Source: an archaeon (GTDB lineage: Archaea; Methanobacteriota; Methanobacteria; Methanobacteriales; Methanobacteriaceae). Taken from it: a DNA stretch of 11,548 nucleotides. This document shows positions 1 through 7,418 of the stretch, piece by piece. The DNA is taken from positions 1-11,548 of the forward strand of contig JAKSUD010000012.1 of the NCBI GenBank assembly GCA_024409185.1, read 5' to 3'. The notes under the pieces were generated by a model. It did no database searches. It was not told where the DNA came from and worked only from the letters and a program-made list of their open reading frames with translations. How positions within the stretch are numbered: the first letter of the stretch is position 1; every line of letters begins with the position of its first letter. Both the position numbers and the translations under genes were made by a program.

Positions 1-397
1 AAAAAATTTATAATTATTTTTCTTAATTTCTTTATATTTTTTAGCTCTTTTTTCTAAAATTTTTATTTTATTTCATGAATTTAGAATTATTTTACCAATA
101 ATTTTTAGAATGTTTCTTGTTTGGAGCATTTTTTTAAAAAATATTCTTAATTTAGACTTATTTTATGAATATATTTCAATTTTTTTTAAAATCATTTAAA
201 AAATATTTATATCTTGAATTTATATAATTAATTAAGTGATTATTCATTTTTAATTAAATTTTATATATTGGAGTTCAATTTTATTCTTATTTTGAATTTT
301 ATTATTCATTTTATAAAATTTAGTTTATAATAATCATAGTATAAGTTGTATTATGCAATTTATTAAGTAGTAGATTTGTTTTATTATAGGTGATATA
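1..397. other. AT-rich non-coding region upstream of the DUF2193-like gene
   Basis: I see no credible gene here on either strand. The stretch is almost entirely A and T with many short T runs, no open frame of useful length, no tRNA-like fold and no repeat array. The last 90 bases hold candidate archaeal promoter elements for the gene starting at 398. The T-rich first 200 bases could be the trailer of a gene left of the window, but nothing proves this. Confidence 0.6.
324..331 (+). promoter_or_regulatory. Candidate box A (TATA) for the DUF2193-like gene
   Basis: TTTATAAT matches the archaeal TATA consensus. Transcription would start about 25 bases downstream, near 352-358, giving a leader of about 40 bases before the ATG at 398. 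A second TATA-like string, TTTTATAAAA, lies at 309-318. In such AT-rich DNA chance matches are common, so this is a candidate only. The gene's ribosome binding site, AGGTGA at 388-393, is a strong match to the 16S tail. Confidence 0.35.
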
Positions 398-1249
398 ATG
401 AAAGAATTATATGAAAAAATGATAAACGAAGCTATGGCTGCTCAAAAAGCAGATGTAACTGTAATATCTGAAAACAGATATAATGACTTTAAAATAGCTG
501 ATGCAAAACCTTATGCAGATGCAGTAGCTAATATGACTGTTTTAGATGGTCAAGCAGAAACTGTAATTAACTTACATAAAAATTCTGTAAAAACTCATTT
601 TGAAACTTTATCTTCTCTTACAGAAACTGTAAGACCAGAAGATGATCCATTTGTAGAACATTATCAAACTCCACCAATACTTGAAATTTTATGTGAAGAA
701 GATGGTGCTTTTGCAGATAGTGTAGATAAATTTATTCAAGCTATTGCTGATAATGAAGCATTAGTTGCTAAAGAATCTATTAGAAGATATGGTGGATTCT
801 ATGGTCCAACTTGTGTAGTAGACTTTGCACTTATGCCTGGTAGTACAAGTAATGTTGTAAATCAAATTTTAGCAAAAACTGATGGTATACCTGTTGAACA
901 CAAACAAGCTATTCTTGCAGCTAAATCTTGGGGTATGAATACTTCTTATGCTGTTGGTGATGCATTTGCTAATGCTTTAGAAGCTGGAGCAACTGCAGCA
1001 GAAGCAACTGAAGCTGAAATTGCTGCTTTACAAAATATTTACAAAGACCCAATAGAAGCTCAAGGTCAACTTATGGATGATGCAGATCACAGTTCTTTTG
1101 ATGTAAGAAAATACATGTTAACTTACAAAAAAGAAATGACTGCTACTGTTAAAGCAGCTATGGATGATGGTGTGTTCTATGGAAACATTTTAACTGTTCC
1201 TGCATACTGTGTAGGAGATATTGCTCACTACATTGCACAATCTACTTAA
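398..1249 (+). pseudogene. DUF2193-like methanogen protein, N-terminal part (frame broken at about 1247)
   Basis: 283 residues that read as the first 57 percent of a protein of about 500 residues, which I recognise from memory as the DUF2193 family of methanogenic archaea; its function is unknown. The ATG at 398 follows AGGTGA with a 4-base gap. There is no signal peptide or membrane segment, so the protein is probably cytoplasmic. Visible features are an acidic, conserved-looking stretch at residues 74-100 (TETVRPEDDPFVEHYQTPP and following), RRYGGFYGPTC at 129-139, and cysteines at 99, 139 and 271. The frame ends at TAA 1247-1249 right after AHYIAQST, and the protein resumes one base further on in the next frame. 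Skipping T1247, or adding two bases there, joins both parts into about 499 residues. No other stop interrupts either part, so the break is recent, a sequencing error, or tolerated. Confidence 0.7.
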
Positions 1250-1250
1250 T

Positions 1251-1898
1251 ATGTGTAAAGATGATGTAACTATGAATATTATTAAAGCTACAAGTGCTGT
1301 TATGGATGCTACTTTAAGAGCTAACATAAATGATTATGATACTCCTTATGATGTATTAAACTTAGCTACTGGTTCTACTGCATGTGCTACTGAATATATG
1401 CTTGAATTAGATGGATTTAATGCACCAATGATTGTAGATTTACTTAATAAAAGATTCCACAATTATGTACAACAATACCCAACTCGTGGAGCTGCTGCTG
1501 AATTACACAACTGTGACTTTATGGACATGATTTACAGAGGTTATAATGCAGTATCTAAAGCAAGAAAAGCTCAATCAGCTCAACCTGGTCTTATTGTACC
1601 TAAAATCAAAAAATTCAAAGTTGACTTAAGCCCAATTTTAGAAAACGAAGTTGTAATGAACCCACAAAGATATGCATATCCTGCTTGTGCTATTTCTGTA
1701 AGATTCTCCTCACTTATGAGACTTGCAGATTACCCATGTTTACTTACTTCAGAACCAGTAACTGCTACTATGATGACAAATGTAATTGCACTTCATAAAG
1801 AAGTTCCTGCTTCTCCTTTAAGAGCATGTAAAAACTGTGCAGCAGCATCTTTAGGTGATGCAAAACATGCATATTGTCAATGGAGAGAATCTGTATAG
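1251..1898 (+). pseudogene. DUF2193-like methanogen protein, C-terminal part (+1 frame relative to the first part)
   Basis: 215 residues from the ATG at 1251 (MCKDDVTMN), continuing the protein interrupted at 1247. The open frame reaches back to 1221, but those residues read as the wrong frame of the first part. It is cysteine rich: residues 2, 45, 88, 146, 163, 193, 196 and 209, including a CxxC at 193-196 (RACKNC) and HAYC near the end. This could bind a metal or Fe-S cluster, which is inference. ATG 1251 lies one base after the upstream TAA, so re-initiation by the same ribosome could still make a separate C-terminal polypeptide. I see no ribosome binding site for independent initiation. 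Codon choice matches the first half, as expected for one split gene. Two coupled genes are the alternative, which I find less likely given the family length I remember. Confidence 0.7.
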
Positions 1899-1918
1899 GT
1901 TTTTAAGATAATATTAAT

Positions 1919-1963
1919 AAGAGGTAACTGTATATTCTATTAAAATTATACATTACCTTTTTT
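1919..1963 (+). terminator. Hairpin plus T-run between the DUF2193-like gene and aqpM
   Basis: The left arm AGGTAACTGTATA (1922-1934) pairs with TATACATTACCT (1947-1958), with one bulged C at 1928. Pairing of the flanking A and T bases lengthens the stem. T1958-T1963 follow directly. This looks like a transcription terminator. It sits only about 30 bases before the aqpM start, so it could instead be an attenuator in an aqpM leader. Confidence 0.6.
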
Positions 1964-1991
1964 ATTATCAATTATTAAAAGAGGATTAATT

Positions 1992-2765
1992 ATGGCTTCT
2001 TGTGGTATTAAGAAAAAATTTATAGCAGAACTTATTGGAACAATGTTACTTGTTCTCTTTGGTACTGGTTCTGCTGTTGTTACTTTATTGATTAGTGATA
2101 GTATTACTCCTGGAACTGCGGGAATTGGCATTCTCGGAGGTTTAGGGGATTGGATAGCTATTGCATTAGCATTTGGTTTAACTGTAATGGCATGTATTTA
2201 TTTATTTGGTAAAATTTCTGGTGCTCATTTAAACCCTGCAGTTACTATTGGATTACTTGTAACTAAAAACATTTCAGTATCTGATTCAATTTACTACATT
2301 GTTGCTCAAGCTATTGGAGCTACTTTAGGTAGTATTTGTTTATTCTTATGTTTAGGAGACCCTTCTGTAGCTATTGGTGGTTTAGGTGCTACTGCTCCAG
2401 GTATGGGAGTTACTTATCTCCAAGCAATGTTTGCTGAATTTTTAGGAACTTTCTTCTTAATGATGGTTGTTATGGGTGTAGCTGTTGATAAAAAAGCAGA
2501 TCCTGGATTTGCAGGATTATCAATTGGTATGACTGTAACTGCAGTTATTGTTGTTTTAGGTGCATTCACTGGTGCATCAATTAACCCTGCACGTACATTT
2601 GGTCCTTATTTGATGGATTTAGTATTAGGTGGAGCTAATTTATGGGCTTACTTCCCAATTTATTTAGTTGGCCCTATAGTTGGTGCAATTGTTGCTGCAT
2701 TAATCTATGATTATTTAGCTAAAGACAATGATTTATGTGAAGTTCCACATCCATTCCAAAAATAA
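1992..2765 (+). CDS. aqpM: AqpM-like aquaporin (MIP family membrane channel)
   Basis: 257-residue channel of the major intrinsic protein family, expected to pass water and possibly small neutral solutes or gases across the cytoplasmic membrane. Both signature motifs are present: HLNPAVT (NPA at residues 81-83) and INPARTFGP (NPA at 198-200, Arg 201). About six hydrophobic segments lie at roughly 11-33, 53-73, 98-120, 143-165, 174-193 and 219-240. By my alignment from memory to AqpM of Methanothermobacter, the selectivity filter is Phe61, Ile186, Ala195 and Arg201. The Ile replaces the His of typical water channels and is the AqpM hallmark. The start follows GAGGA at 1981-1985 by 6 bases. The length fits the family. 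A hairpin terminator follows, so the gene is probably the last or only one in its unit. Confidence 0.93.
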   Translation: MASCGIKKKFIAELIGTMLLVLFGTGSAVVTLLISDSITPGTAGIGILGGLGDWIAIALAFGLTVMACIYLFGKISGAHLNPAVTIGLLVTKNISVSDSIYYIVAQAIGATLGSICLFLCLGDPSVAIGGLGATAPGMGVTYLQAMFAEFLGTFFLMMVVMGVAVDKKADPGFAGLSIGMTVTAVIVVLGAFTGASINPARTFGPYLMDLVLGGANLWAYFPIYLVGPIVGAIVAALIYDYLAKDNDLCEVPHPFQK

Positions 2766-2797
2766 GTTATTAATCATTAAAATTTAACAATTTAATA

Positions 2798-2830
2798 TAA
2801 AATAGCTTTTAGCTATTTTATTATTTATTT
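2798..2830 (+). terminator. Perfect hairpin terminator after aqpM
   Basis: TAAAATAGCT (2798-2807) and AGCTATTTTA (2811-2820) form a perfect 10-base stem with a TTT loop. T-rich sequence follows. It lies 32 bases after the aqpM stop. Confidence 0.65.
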
Positions 2831-3050
2831 TATAATTTTCTATTTTTTTACATATTTTTTAGAGTATATTTTTTAATAATTTTTGTGTTTTTTACTTGTA
2901 ACTATTTATTTTTTTATTAAATTTACTTTATTTATACAAACCTTTTTAAATAATAAAAATAAATATATTATTACGTTAGAAATTTTGCTATTTAATTTAC
3001 TAATTATTTAGCTTAATTTATTTGAAAATTCATTTAAATTGTTTTTAACG

Positions 3051-3058
3051 TTTATAAT
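3051..3058 (+). promoter_or_regulatory. Candidate box A for rpl15e
   Basis: TTTATAAT at 3051-3058 would place the RNA start near 3078-3084 and give a leader of about 60 bases. The flanking GTTTAT (3050-3055) and ATAAAC (3062-3067) form a short inverted repeat over the box. The leader contains a five-codon frame, ATG GAT GTG GCT TAA, at 3107-3121. Its relevance is unproven. Confidence 0.4.
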
Positions 3059-3142
3059 TTAATAAACCTTAAGATGTCTAAATATTAATTTGGTATTTAT
3101 TCATCATGGATGTGGCTTAAAGCTGAACAAGAGGTAATTAAA

Positions 3143-3697
3143 ATGAGTATGTACAAATATATTAGAGATGCATGGAAAAACCCAGATGAGTCCTATGTAA
3201 GAGAACTCATGTGGCAAAGAGTTCCTAAATGGAGAAAAGAACCAGCAATCGTAAGAATTGATAGACCAACCAGAATTGATCGTGCTAGATCATTAGGTTA
3301 CAGAGCTAAAAAAGGTTTCGTTGTAGTAAGAACCAAAGTTAGACGTGGTGGAAGAAGAAAAACTCGTTTCTTACACGGTCGTAGACCAAAAAGAATGGGT
3401 GTAAACAAAATCACCATGGCAAAATCTATCCAAAGAATTGCTGAAGAACGTGTAGCTAAAAAATACCCTAACATGGAAGTTTTAAACTCTTACTGGGTAT
3501 GGGCTGACGGTAAATACAAATACTTTGAAGTTATTTTAGTAGACACTAGAAGTCCTTCTATTGTCAACGACGAAAAAATTAACTGGATTTGTGAAAAACA
3601 GCACAGAAGCAGAGCTCTTAGAGGTTTAACTAGTGCTGGTAAAAAAGGCCGTGGCCGTAGAAATAAAGGAAAAGGTAGTGAAAAAAGATTAAAATAA
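3143..3697 (+). CDS. rpl15e: Large-subunit ribosomal protein L15e
   Basis: 184-residue, strongly basic protein of the archaeal/eukaryotic 50S/60S subunit. The start reads [14 protein letters not shown], and the body contains the very conserved stretches [37 protein letters not shown] and LNSYWVW, ending in a basic [13 protein letters not shown] tail that binds rRNA. I chose the ATG at 3143 because GAGGT (3131-3135) lies 7 bases upstream and family members begin at MYKY. The frame is open to an ATG at 3110, but those 11 residues (MWLKAEQEV...) contain the ribosome binding site and are leader. The C-terminus looks slightly shorter than in some relatives. Its stop codon lies inside a terminator hairpin. 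In related methanogens L15e lies next to the exosome superoperon, as here. Confidence 0.96.
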   Translation: MSMYKYIRDAWKNPDESYVRELMWQRVPKWRKEPAIVRIDRPTRIDRARSLGYRAKKGFVVVRTKVRRGGRRKTRFLHGRRPKRMGVNKITMAKSIQRIAEERVAKKYPNMEVLNSYWVWADGKYKYFEVILVDTRSPSIVNDEKINWICEKQHRSRALRGLTSAGKKGRGRRNKGKGSEKRLK

Positions 3698-3720
3698 TCT
3701 TTTTTTAATTTTTTTCTTTT
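3681..3720 (+). terminator. Hairpin terminator enclosing the rpl15e stop codon
   Basis: AAAAAAGATT (3681-3690) pairs perfectly with AATCTTTTTT (3696-3705) across the 5-base loop AAAAT. The stop codon TAA (3695-3697) lies at the loop/right-arm junction. More T runs follow (3711-3715 and beyond). The left arm is coding sequence for the last L15e residues. Confidence 0.7.
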
Positions 3721-3824
3721 CTTTTTATTTTTAATTTATAAACTCTTTTTAAATCAAATATTATTTATTAAATGATAATCAATTAATATTTGAATTAATT
3801 ATTTATAGTCATTTTATAGTTAAC

Positions 3825-3832
3825 TTTATAAA
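3825..3832 (+). promoter_or_regulatory. Candidate box A for tRNA-Glu
   Basis: TTTATAAA at 3825-3832 would start transcription near 3853-3858, about 15-20 bases before the mature tRNA 5' end. A second match, TATAAATT at 3843-3850, would start it almost exactly at the tRNA. I cannot choose between them. Confidence 0.4.
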
Positions 3833-3872
3833 AGATGAGTTCTATAAATTAGAATGTTGTTTTTAGTTTTAT

Positions 3873-3947
3873 GCTCCGATGGTGTAGTCCGGCCAATCAT
3901 TTCGGCCTTTCGAGCCGAAGACTCGGGTTCGAATCCCGGTCGGAGCA
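3873..3947 (+). tRNA. tRNA-Glu, anticodon TTC
   Basis: A complete 75-base cloverleaf including the discriminator A. The acceptor stem GCTCCGA (3873-3879) pairs with TCGGAGC (3940-3946). The anticodon stem TCGGC/GCCGA encloses the loop CTTTCGA with anticodon TTC, which reads Glu codons GAA and GAG. The T arm has TTCGAAT in the loop closed by CGGG/CCCG. No CCA is encoded, so it must be added after processing. A T run follows directly (from 3949) as a likely terminator. It sits just upstream of genes for two RNase P proteins, the enzyme that trims tRNA 5' ends. Confidence 0.96.
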
Positions 3948-4022
3948 TTTTTTATTAAACTATTTTTATTTATTTTTTAATTGCATTTTTTATTTCTTAT
4001 TTTAAATTTTGAGTTGGTATTT

Positions 4023-4508
4023 ATGATTCATAACATTAGATATAGAGTATTTGTGTATGAAAATGAGGATTTAGATTTAATTACAGATGCTCTTTTAAAT
4101 ATTTTGCCAAGTGCGGAAGTTGAAGCTGAAGAAGTTGAAGGATTACTTGAAGAACCTATGGTTATTTTATCAGGTATGGTTTCTAAAAAAAGACACACTA
4201 AAGAATTTTTAAATAATCTTTTAGCTATTGATAAAAATCAATTATCTAAACTTTATAATGATTTAGATAAAAAAATGGATGAAAAAGGAAACTTATTTTT
4301 AAGATTTTCAAAAGATTTTAAAGTTTTAGAATCTGGTGAAAACAATCAATCTGAAAATGATTCAGATGATGCTATTGATTTAAATCAATGGAAAATCTTA
4401 GATGGTGGAGACAGTATTCATCTTAAAATTAAAGTAGCTGCTTATCCAGCTAAAAAAGAAGTAGCTTTAAAAATATTAGATGAAGTTTTTCCAGATGAAG
4501 TCAAATAA
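4023..4508 (+). CDS. COG1325-type RNA-binding protein of the exosome superoperon
   Basis: 161-residue protein starting MIHNIRYRVFVYENEDL. I recognise it as the archaeal COG1325 family, a dsRBD-like RNA-binding protein that accompanies the RNase P and exosome genes; its exact role is unknown. The N-terminal half has the typical pattern of a first strand, a helix (LDLITDALLNILPS) and a strand (EPMVILSGMVSKKRHTK). The last third (HLKIKVAAYPAKKEVALKIL) is also typical. Between residues 104 and 120 lies an acidic, low-complexity loop (SGENNQSENDSDDAIDL) that looks inserted. The ATG at 4023 is chosen because the upstream residues from 3981 are hydrophobic spacer translation. Its ribosome binding site is weak (only GGT at 4016-4018). 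Rpp30 follows 49 bases later and is probably co-transcribed. Confidence 0.8.
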   Translation: MIHNIRYRVFVYENEDLDLITDALLNILPSAEVEAEEVEGLLEEPMVILSGMVSKKRHTKEFLNNLLAIDKNQLSKLYNDLDKKMDEKGNLFLRFSKDFKVLESGENNQSENDSDDAIDLNQWKILDGGDSIHLKIKVAAYPAKKEVALKILDEVFPDEVK

Positions 4509-4557
4509 ATTAAAATTTAATATAATTTAACATAAATTCAATTAAGTTGTGGTTTAA

Positions 4558-5493
4558 ATGAAATTTTATGATTTAAATATTAGAGGACAAAACTTTAATA
4601 ATGATTTAAAATTAATTCAAGAAGCACATAAATTTGGCTGGAATCATCTTAATTTAAATTATTCTCCAGATTATTTTAATAAAGCTTTAGATTATAAAGA
4701 TGATTTGCTTAATAAAGCTTTTAATAATGATAATTCACTTACTAAAAGTTTAGATGCTGATTTTGAAGTATCAATGGGAATTAATATTTCAAATCCTAAA
4801 AATCCTAATGAAGTTAGAAAAGTTGTTAATAAATTTAGAAATAAAACTCAATATCTTAGCTGTTTAGGTGGAGATTTAAAGATTAATCGAGCTATTTGTG
4901 AAAATAATAGAATTGATGTTTTATCTCGTCCTTATTATAAAAGACATGACTCTGGTATGAATCATGTTTTAGCAAAACTTGCTGTAAAAAATAATGTAGC
5001 TATTGAACTTTGTTTTAGAGATATTCTTAATCAACATTTAAAATATAGAGCTAATGTTATAGCAAGTTTTAAAGAGATTTTAAAGTTTCATAGAAAATTC
5101 CAATTCCCACTTATTTTGACAACAGATACTAAATATATTTATGATGTTAGATCTACAAGAGATATTGTGGCTCTGTTTAAAGCTATTGGATTTACAAATG
5201 AAGAGATTTATAATGGTTTCTATAAATATCCTAAAGAAATTCTTGATTTTAATAAAGATAGAAAAAATATGATTATTCAAGGTGTTAAAGTAGTTGAAGG
5301 AGCTACTGATTTCACAGAAGTTCATAAAAAAGAAGACACCACCATTGACTTTGATGATTTATTTGAAGATGACATTGAAGATGATGATATTGATGAAAAA
5401 TTTGATGAAGAATATTTAGATTTAGAAGATATAAATGATTTAGATAATTTAGATAATCTTTTTGAGGATATTGAAGGTGATTTTGATGAGTAA
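4558..5493 (+). CDS. rnp3: Ribonuclease P protein component 3 (Rpp30) with acidic tail
   Basis: 311-residue protein. Residues 1-247 are the Rpp30 fold, a TIM-like barrel: MKFYDLNIRG at the start, LSCLGGDLKINRAICENNRIDVLSRP (read in two parts around 100-124), GMNHVLAKLAVKNNVAIELCF at about 133-153, and PLILTTDTKYIYDVRS at 184-199. In archaea Rpp30 binds Pop5 and together they activate the catalytic domain of RNase P RNA, which cuts tRNA 5' leaders. Residues 258-311 are an Asp/Glu-rich tail (FDDLFEDDIEDDDIDE and similar) not needed for the fold and longer than I expect for the family. A weak GTGGT precedes the ATG. The 3' end overlaps the Pop5 start by 8 bases, so the two are translationally coupled. 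The tail DNA also carries the Pop5 ribosome binding site. Confidence 0.92.
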   Translation: MKFYDLNIRGQNFNNDLKLIQEAHKFGWNHLNLNYSPDYFNKALDYKDDLLNKAFNNDNSLTKSLDADFEVSMGINISNPKNPNEVRKVVNKFRNKTQYLSCLGGDLKINRAICENNRIDVLSRPYYKRHDSGMNHVLAKLAVKNNVAIELCFRDILNQHLKYRANVIASFKEILKFHRKFQFPLILTTDTKYIYDVRSTRDIVALFKAIGFTNEEIYNGFYKYPKEILDFNKDRKNMIIQGVKVVEGATDFTEVHKKEDTTIDFDDLFEDDIEDDDIDEKFDEEYLDLEDINDLDNLDNLFEDIEGDFDE

Positions 5494-5857
5494 ACTTAAA
5501 GTTTTACCTCCAACACTTAGAATTAATAATCATTATCTTGTACTTGATGTTAAGTCAGAAGTAGAACTTGACAAAGATGACATGGTTAAATGTATATGGG
5601 ACGCGTGTATTAGGTTCTGGGGTGAGTGTGAAACAAGTAACTTCAATCTATGGGTCATGAGACACTACTTTGTTGAGAGAAGTGATGATTTTATTCACTA
5701 CAAAACCATTTTAAGATGTCAGTCTGGTTATGAAGAAAAAGTCCGTGTAGGGCTTGCTACTTTAACAAGGTATAATTATAATAAAATAGCTATTACTACA
5801 ATAGGTATTGCGGGGACTGTAAAATCTGCAGTTGATAAATTCATTGATTTAGAATGA
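5486..5857 (+). CDS. rnp2: Ribonuclease P protein component 2 (Pop5)
   Basis: 123-residue protein beginning MSKLKVLPPTLRINNHYLVLDV, a standard archaeal Pop5 start. The RRM-like fold is visible: a first strand with YLVLDVKSE, a helix with DDMVKCIWDACIRFWGE, NLWVMRHYF, and RCQSGYEEKVRVGLATLTR, which are typical for the family. It is the partner of Rpp30 in RNase P. The ATG at 5486 lies 5 bases after AAGGTGA (5474-5480) and overlaps the end of rnp3. A longer frame reaches back to 5462 but would include the ribosome binding site. The stop lies in a terminator hairpin, so this transcript seems to end here. In other Methanobacteriales the proteasome alpha gene comes next, but here it is displaced by the cstA region. 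Confidence 0.94.
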   Translation: MSKLKVLPPTLRINNHYLVLDVKSEVELDKDDMVKCIWDACIRFWGECETSNFNLWVMRHYFVERSDDFIHYKTILRCQSGYEEKVRVGLATLTRYNYNKIAITTIGIAGTVKSAVDKFIDLE

Positions 5858-5880
5858 ATTTATTTTTTTATTTTTAATAT
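5835..5880 (+). terminator. Hairpin terminator enclosing the rnp2 stop codon
   Basis: ATAAATTCATT (5835-5845) pairs perfectly over 11 bases with AATGAATTTAT (5853-5863) across a 7-base loop. A run of six or more T follows from 5863. The stop TGA (5855-5857) lies inside the right arm. It ends the COG1325-rnp3-rnp2 transcript before the convergent cstA gene. Confidence 0.75.
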
Positions 5881-5971
5881 TTTATTTTATTTCTCTTTTT
5901 TATTTTAGCATTTTTTAAACTTTTTTATTAATTTTATTTTTAGATAATTTGTTTAATTTTAAAATAAGTAA

Positions 5972-6002
5972 AATAGTTATTTTAATTAATAAAATAACTA
6001 TT
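5972..6002 (-). terminator. Hairpin enclosing the cstA stop codon (convergent intergenic region)
   Basis: AATAGTTATTTTA (5972-5984) and TAAAATAACTATT (5990-6002) form a perfect 13-base stem with a 5-base loop. Read on the minus strand, the cstA stop TAG (6000-5998) lies in the first arm. T-rich sequence follows on that strand, though no long pure T run. The symmetric stem could act for both converging transcripts. Confidence 0.6.
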
Positions 6003-6642
6003 GAGTAATATTTTCATCATCACTTTTTTTATTATATTTATAATAATACATAAATCCTACAGTAATAGCTACAGTTCCAATTATAGCTATTATATTGGAT
6101 ATTAATGCACTAAGATGCAATCCTTCGGGAGCTTGTAAAATATAAGCAATAGCTACAAGAGAACAAAACATTGCAGGAAGTATAGTTATAATATAATGCT
6201 TTTTCTTTCTCATTAAATAAACTGTTGCTGCCCAAAGAACTAAAGAAGCTACAATTATTTGCACAAATGCAAAATATCTCCAAATTAATGCAAAGTCAAC
6301 AAAAGTTAATGCTAAAGTGATAATAAATATTGGTATTGATATTTTTAATCTTGAGATTAATTTTGATTGATTAATTTTTAACTCATCTCCAATAATAATT
6401 CTTGCACTACGTAATGCAGTGTCTGCACTTGTGATGGGACATATAACTACTCCAATAATTGTTAAAGTTAAACCTAGAGTTCCTAAAAGAGCAAAGGACA
6501 TTTCTTTTACTCCAATAGCTGGATTTGCACCATATAATGCTGCGATTTGAGGTTGCCCATGGAAGAAAGCCATAGTAACAGCTGCCCATATTAAAGCAGT
6601 AATTCCTTCAAGTACCATTGCACCGTAAAATACAAATCTCAT
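5998..6642 (-). pseudogene. cstA: CstA-family transporter, C-terminal part
   Basis: Minus-strand frame for the second half of a carbon-starvation (CstA/BtsT-type) membrane protein. Members of this family are peptide or pyruvate importers. From the ATG at 6642 it reads MRFVFYGAMVLEGITALIWAAV, a conserved CstA stretch, then several hydrophobic segments and a short polar tail ending in ENITQ. The same frame continues upstream of 6642 to 6714 and encodes CGAVSGFHSSQSP followed by IIARCVDNEKD, the family hallmark. This shows that 6642 is not the natural start but an internal Met of a longer gene. ATG 6642 overlaps the stop of the upstream part as ATGA, so coupled re-initiation could make this fragment separately, but without the hallmark segment. 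Confidence 0.85.
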
Positions 6643-7418
6643 ATCTTTTTCATTATCAACACATCTTGCAATAATTGGGGATTGGCTTGAATGGAATCCA
6701 GAAACTGCGCCACATGAATTGTAATAAATAAGAATGGGAATATTGGATATTTGCTAAAATACAAATTAGCAGTAGTAAATTCGGGGATTGCATAATTATT
6801 AGAAAGTAATAAACCTCCTATCATTAAAATACTCATTAATAAAAATAAAATTCTAAATAATGGATAAATTTTACCTATTACTTTATCAGTAGGGAATAAT
6901 GAAGCAATTAATAAATATGCGAATATTATTATAATTAAAGCGAGTGTAGGTATGTTAGTTAAAGAATAAATTAATGTTGCAGATCCTGTTGTAAAGGTGG
7001 CAGTAAGAAGAATAAGAGTTATAATTGTTAAAATAGCTAATAATTTACGAATAGGTTCTCCCAAATATTCACTAATTAAACCTGGAAGAGATAAACCATC
7101 AAGACGGACTGATAAGAATCCTGAAAAGAAATCATGAACTGCACCAGCAAATATAGTACCAAAAACTATCCATAAGAAAGCTGAAGGTCCGAATAATGCA
7201 CCTTGAATAGCTCCAAAAATAGGTCCTAAACCTGCAATATTAAGGAAATGGATTAAAAATGCTTTATATTTATTCATTGGAACATAATCCACACTATCAT
7301 TTAATTTATGTGCAGGTGTTTCTATATTCTCATCAATACCTACAATTTTTTCTATTAATTTACCATAAACTACATAGCCTACAATTAATATTAAAATGCA
7401 TAATAAAAAAGTATAAAT
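6639..7418 (-). pseudogene. cstA: CstA-family transporter, N-terminal part (frameshift at about 6716, ATT at start position)
   Basis: Minus-strand frame giving the first half of the transporter. From ATT 7418 it reads a hydrophobic segment (YTFLLCILILIVGYVVYGKL), then ETPAHKLNDSVDYVPMNKY, GLGPIFGAIQGALFG and LWIVFGTIFAGAVHDFFSG, all clear CstA landmarks, followed by further membrane segments. The first GTG in frame (7292) would cut off the conserved N-terminus. Upstream there is no ATG, GTG or TTG before an in-frame TAG at 7421-7419, but ATT 7418-7416 lies 5 bases after a strong AAGGTGG (7430-7424). Homology ends at FLFITI (ATT 6719-6717). The rest (HVAQFLDSI... to 6639) is out of frame. Adding one base at 6716 restores a protein of about 473 residues. 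Confidence 0.85.

Larger units (their letters stand above)
2766..3109. other. Spacer between aqpM and rpl15e
   Basis: This 344-base AT-rich spacer holds the aqpM terminator hairpin at its left end and the likely L15e promoter at its right end. Between them I see only T runs and short A/T inverted repeats, with no open frame or RNA gene that I can support. Confidence 0.6.

Noticed and set aside
1..397. A possible small gene or decayed gene in the left AT-rich stretch
   Set aside because: No frame of useful length, no ribosome binding site and no coding-like composition on either strand.
3110..3142. Longer L15e start at ATG 3110
   Set aside because: The added residues cover the GAGGT ribosome binding site, and family members begin at MYKY.
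3981..4022. Upstream start of the COG1325 protein
   Set aside because: The extra residues are hydrophobic translation of T-rich spacer following the tRNA; the conserved start is MIHNIRYRV at 4023.
5462..5485. Longer Pop5 start at 5462
   Set aside because: It includes the AAGGTGA ribosome binding site; MSKLKVLPPTLR at 5486 is the family-like start.
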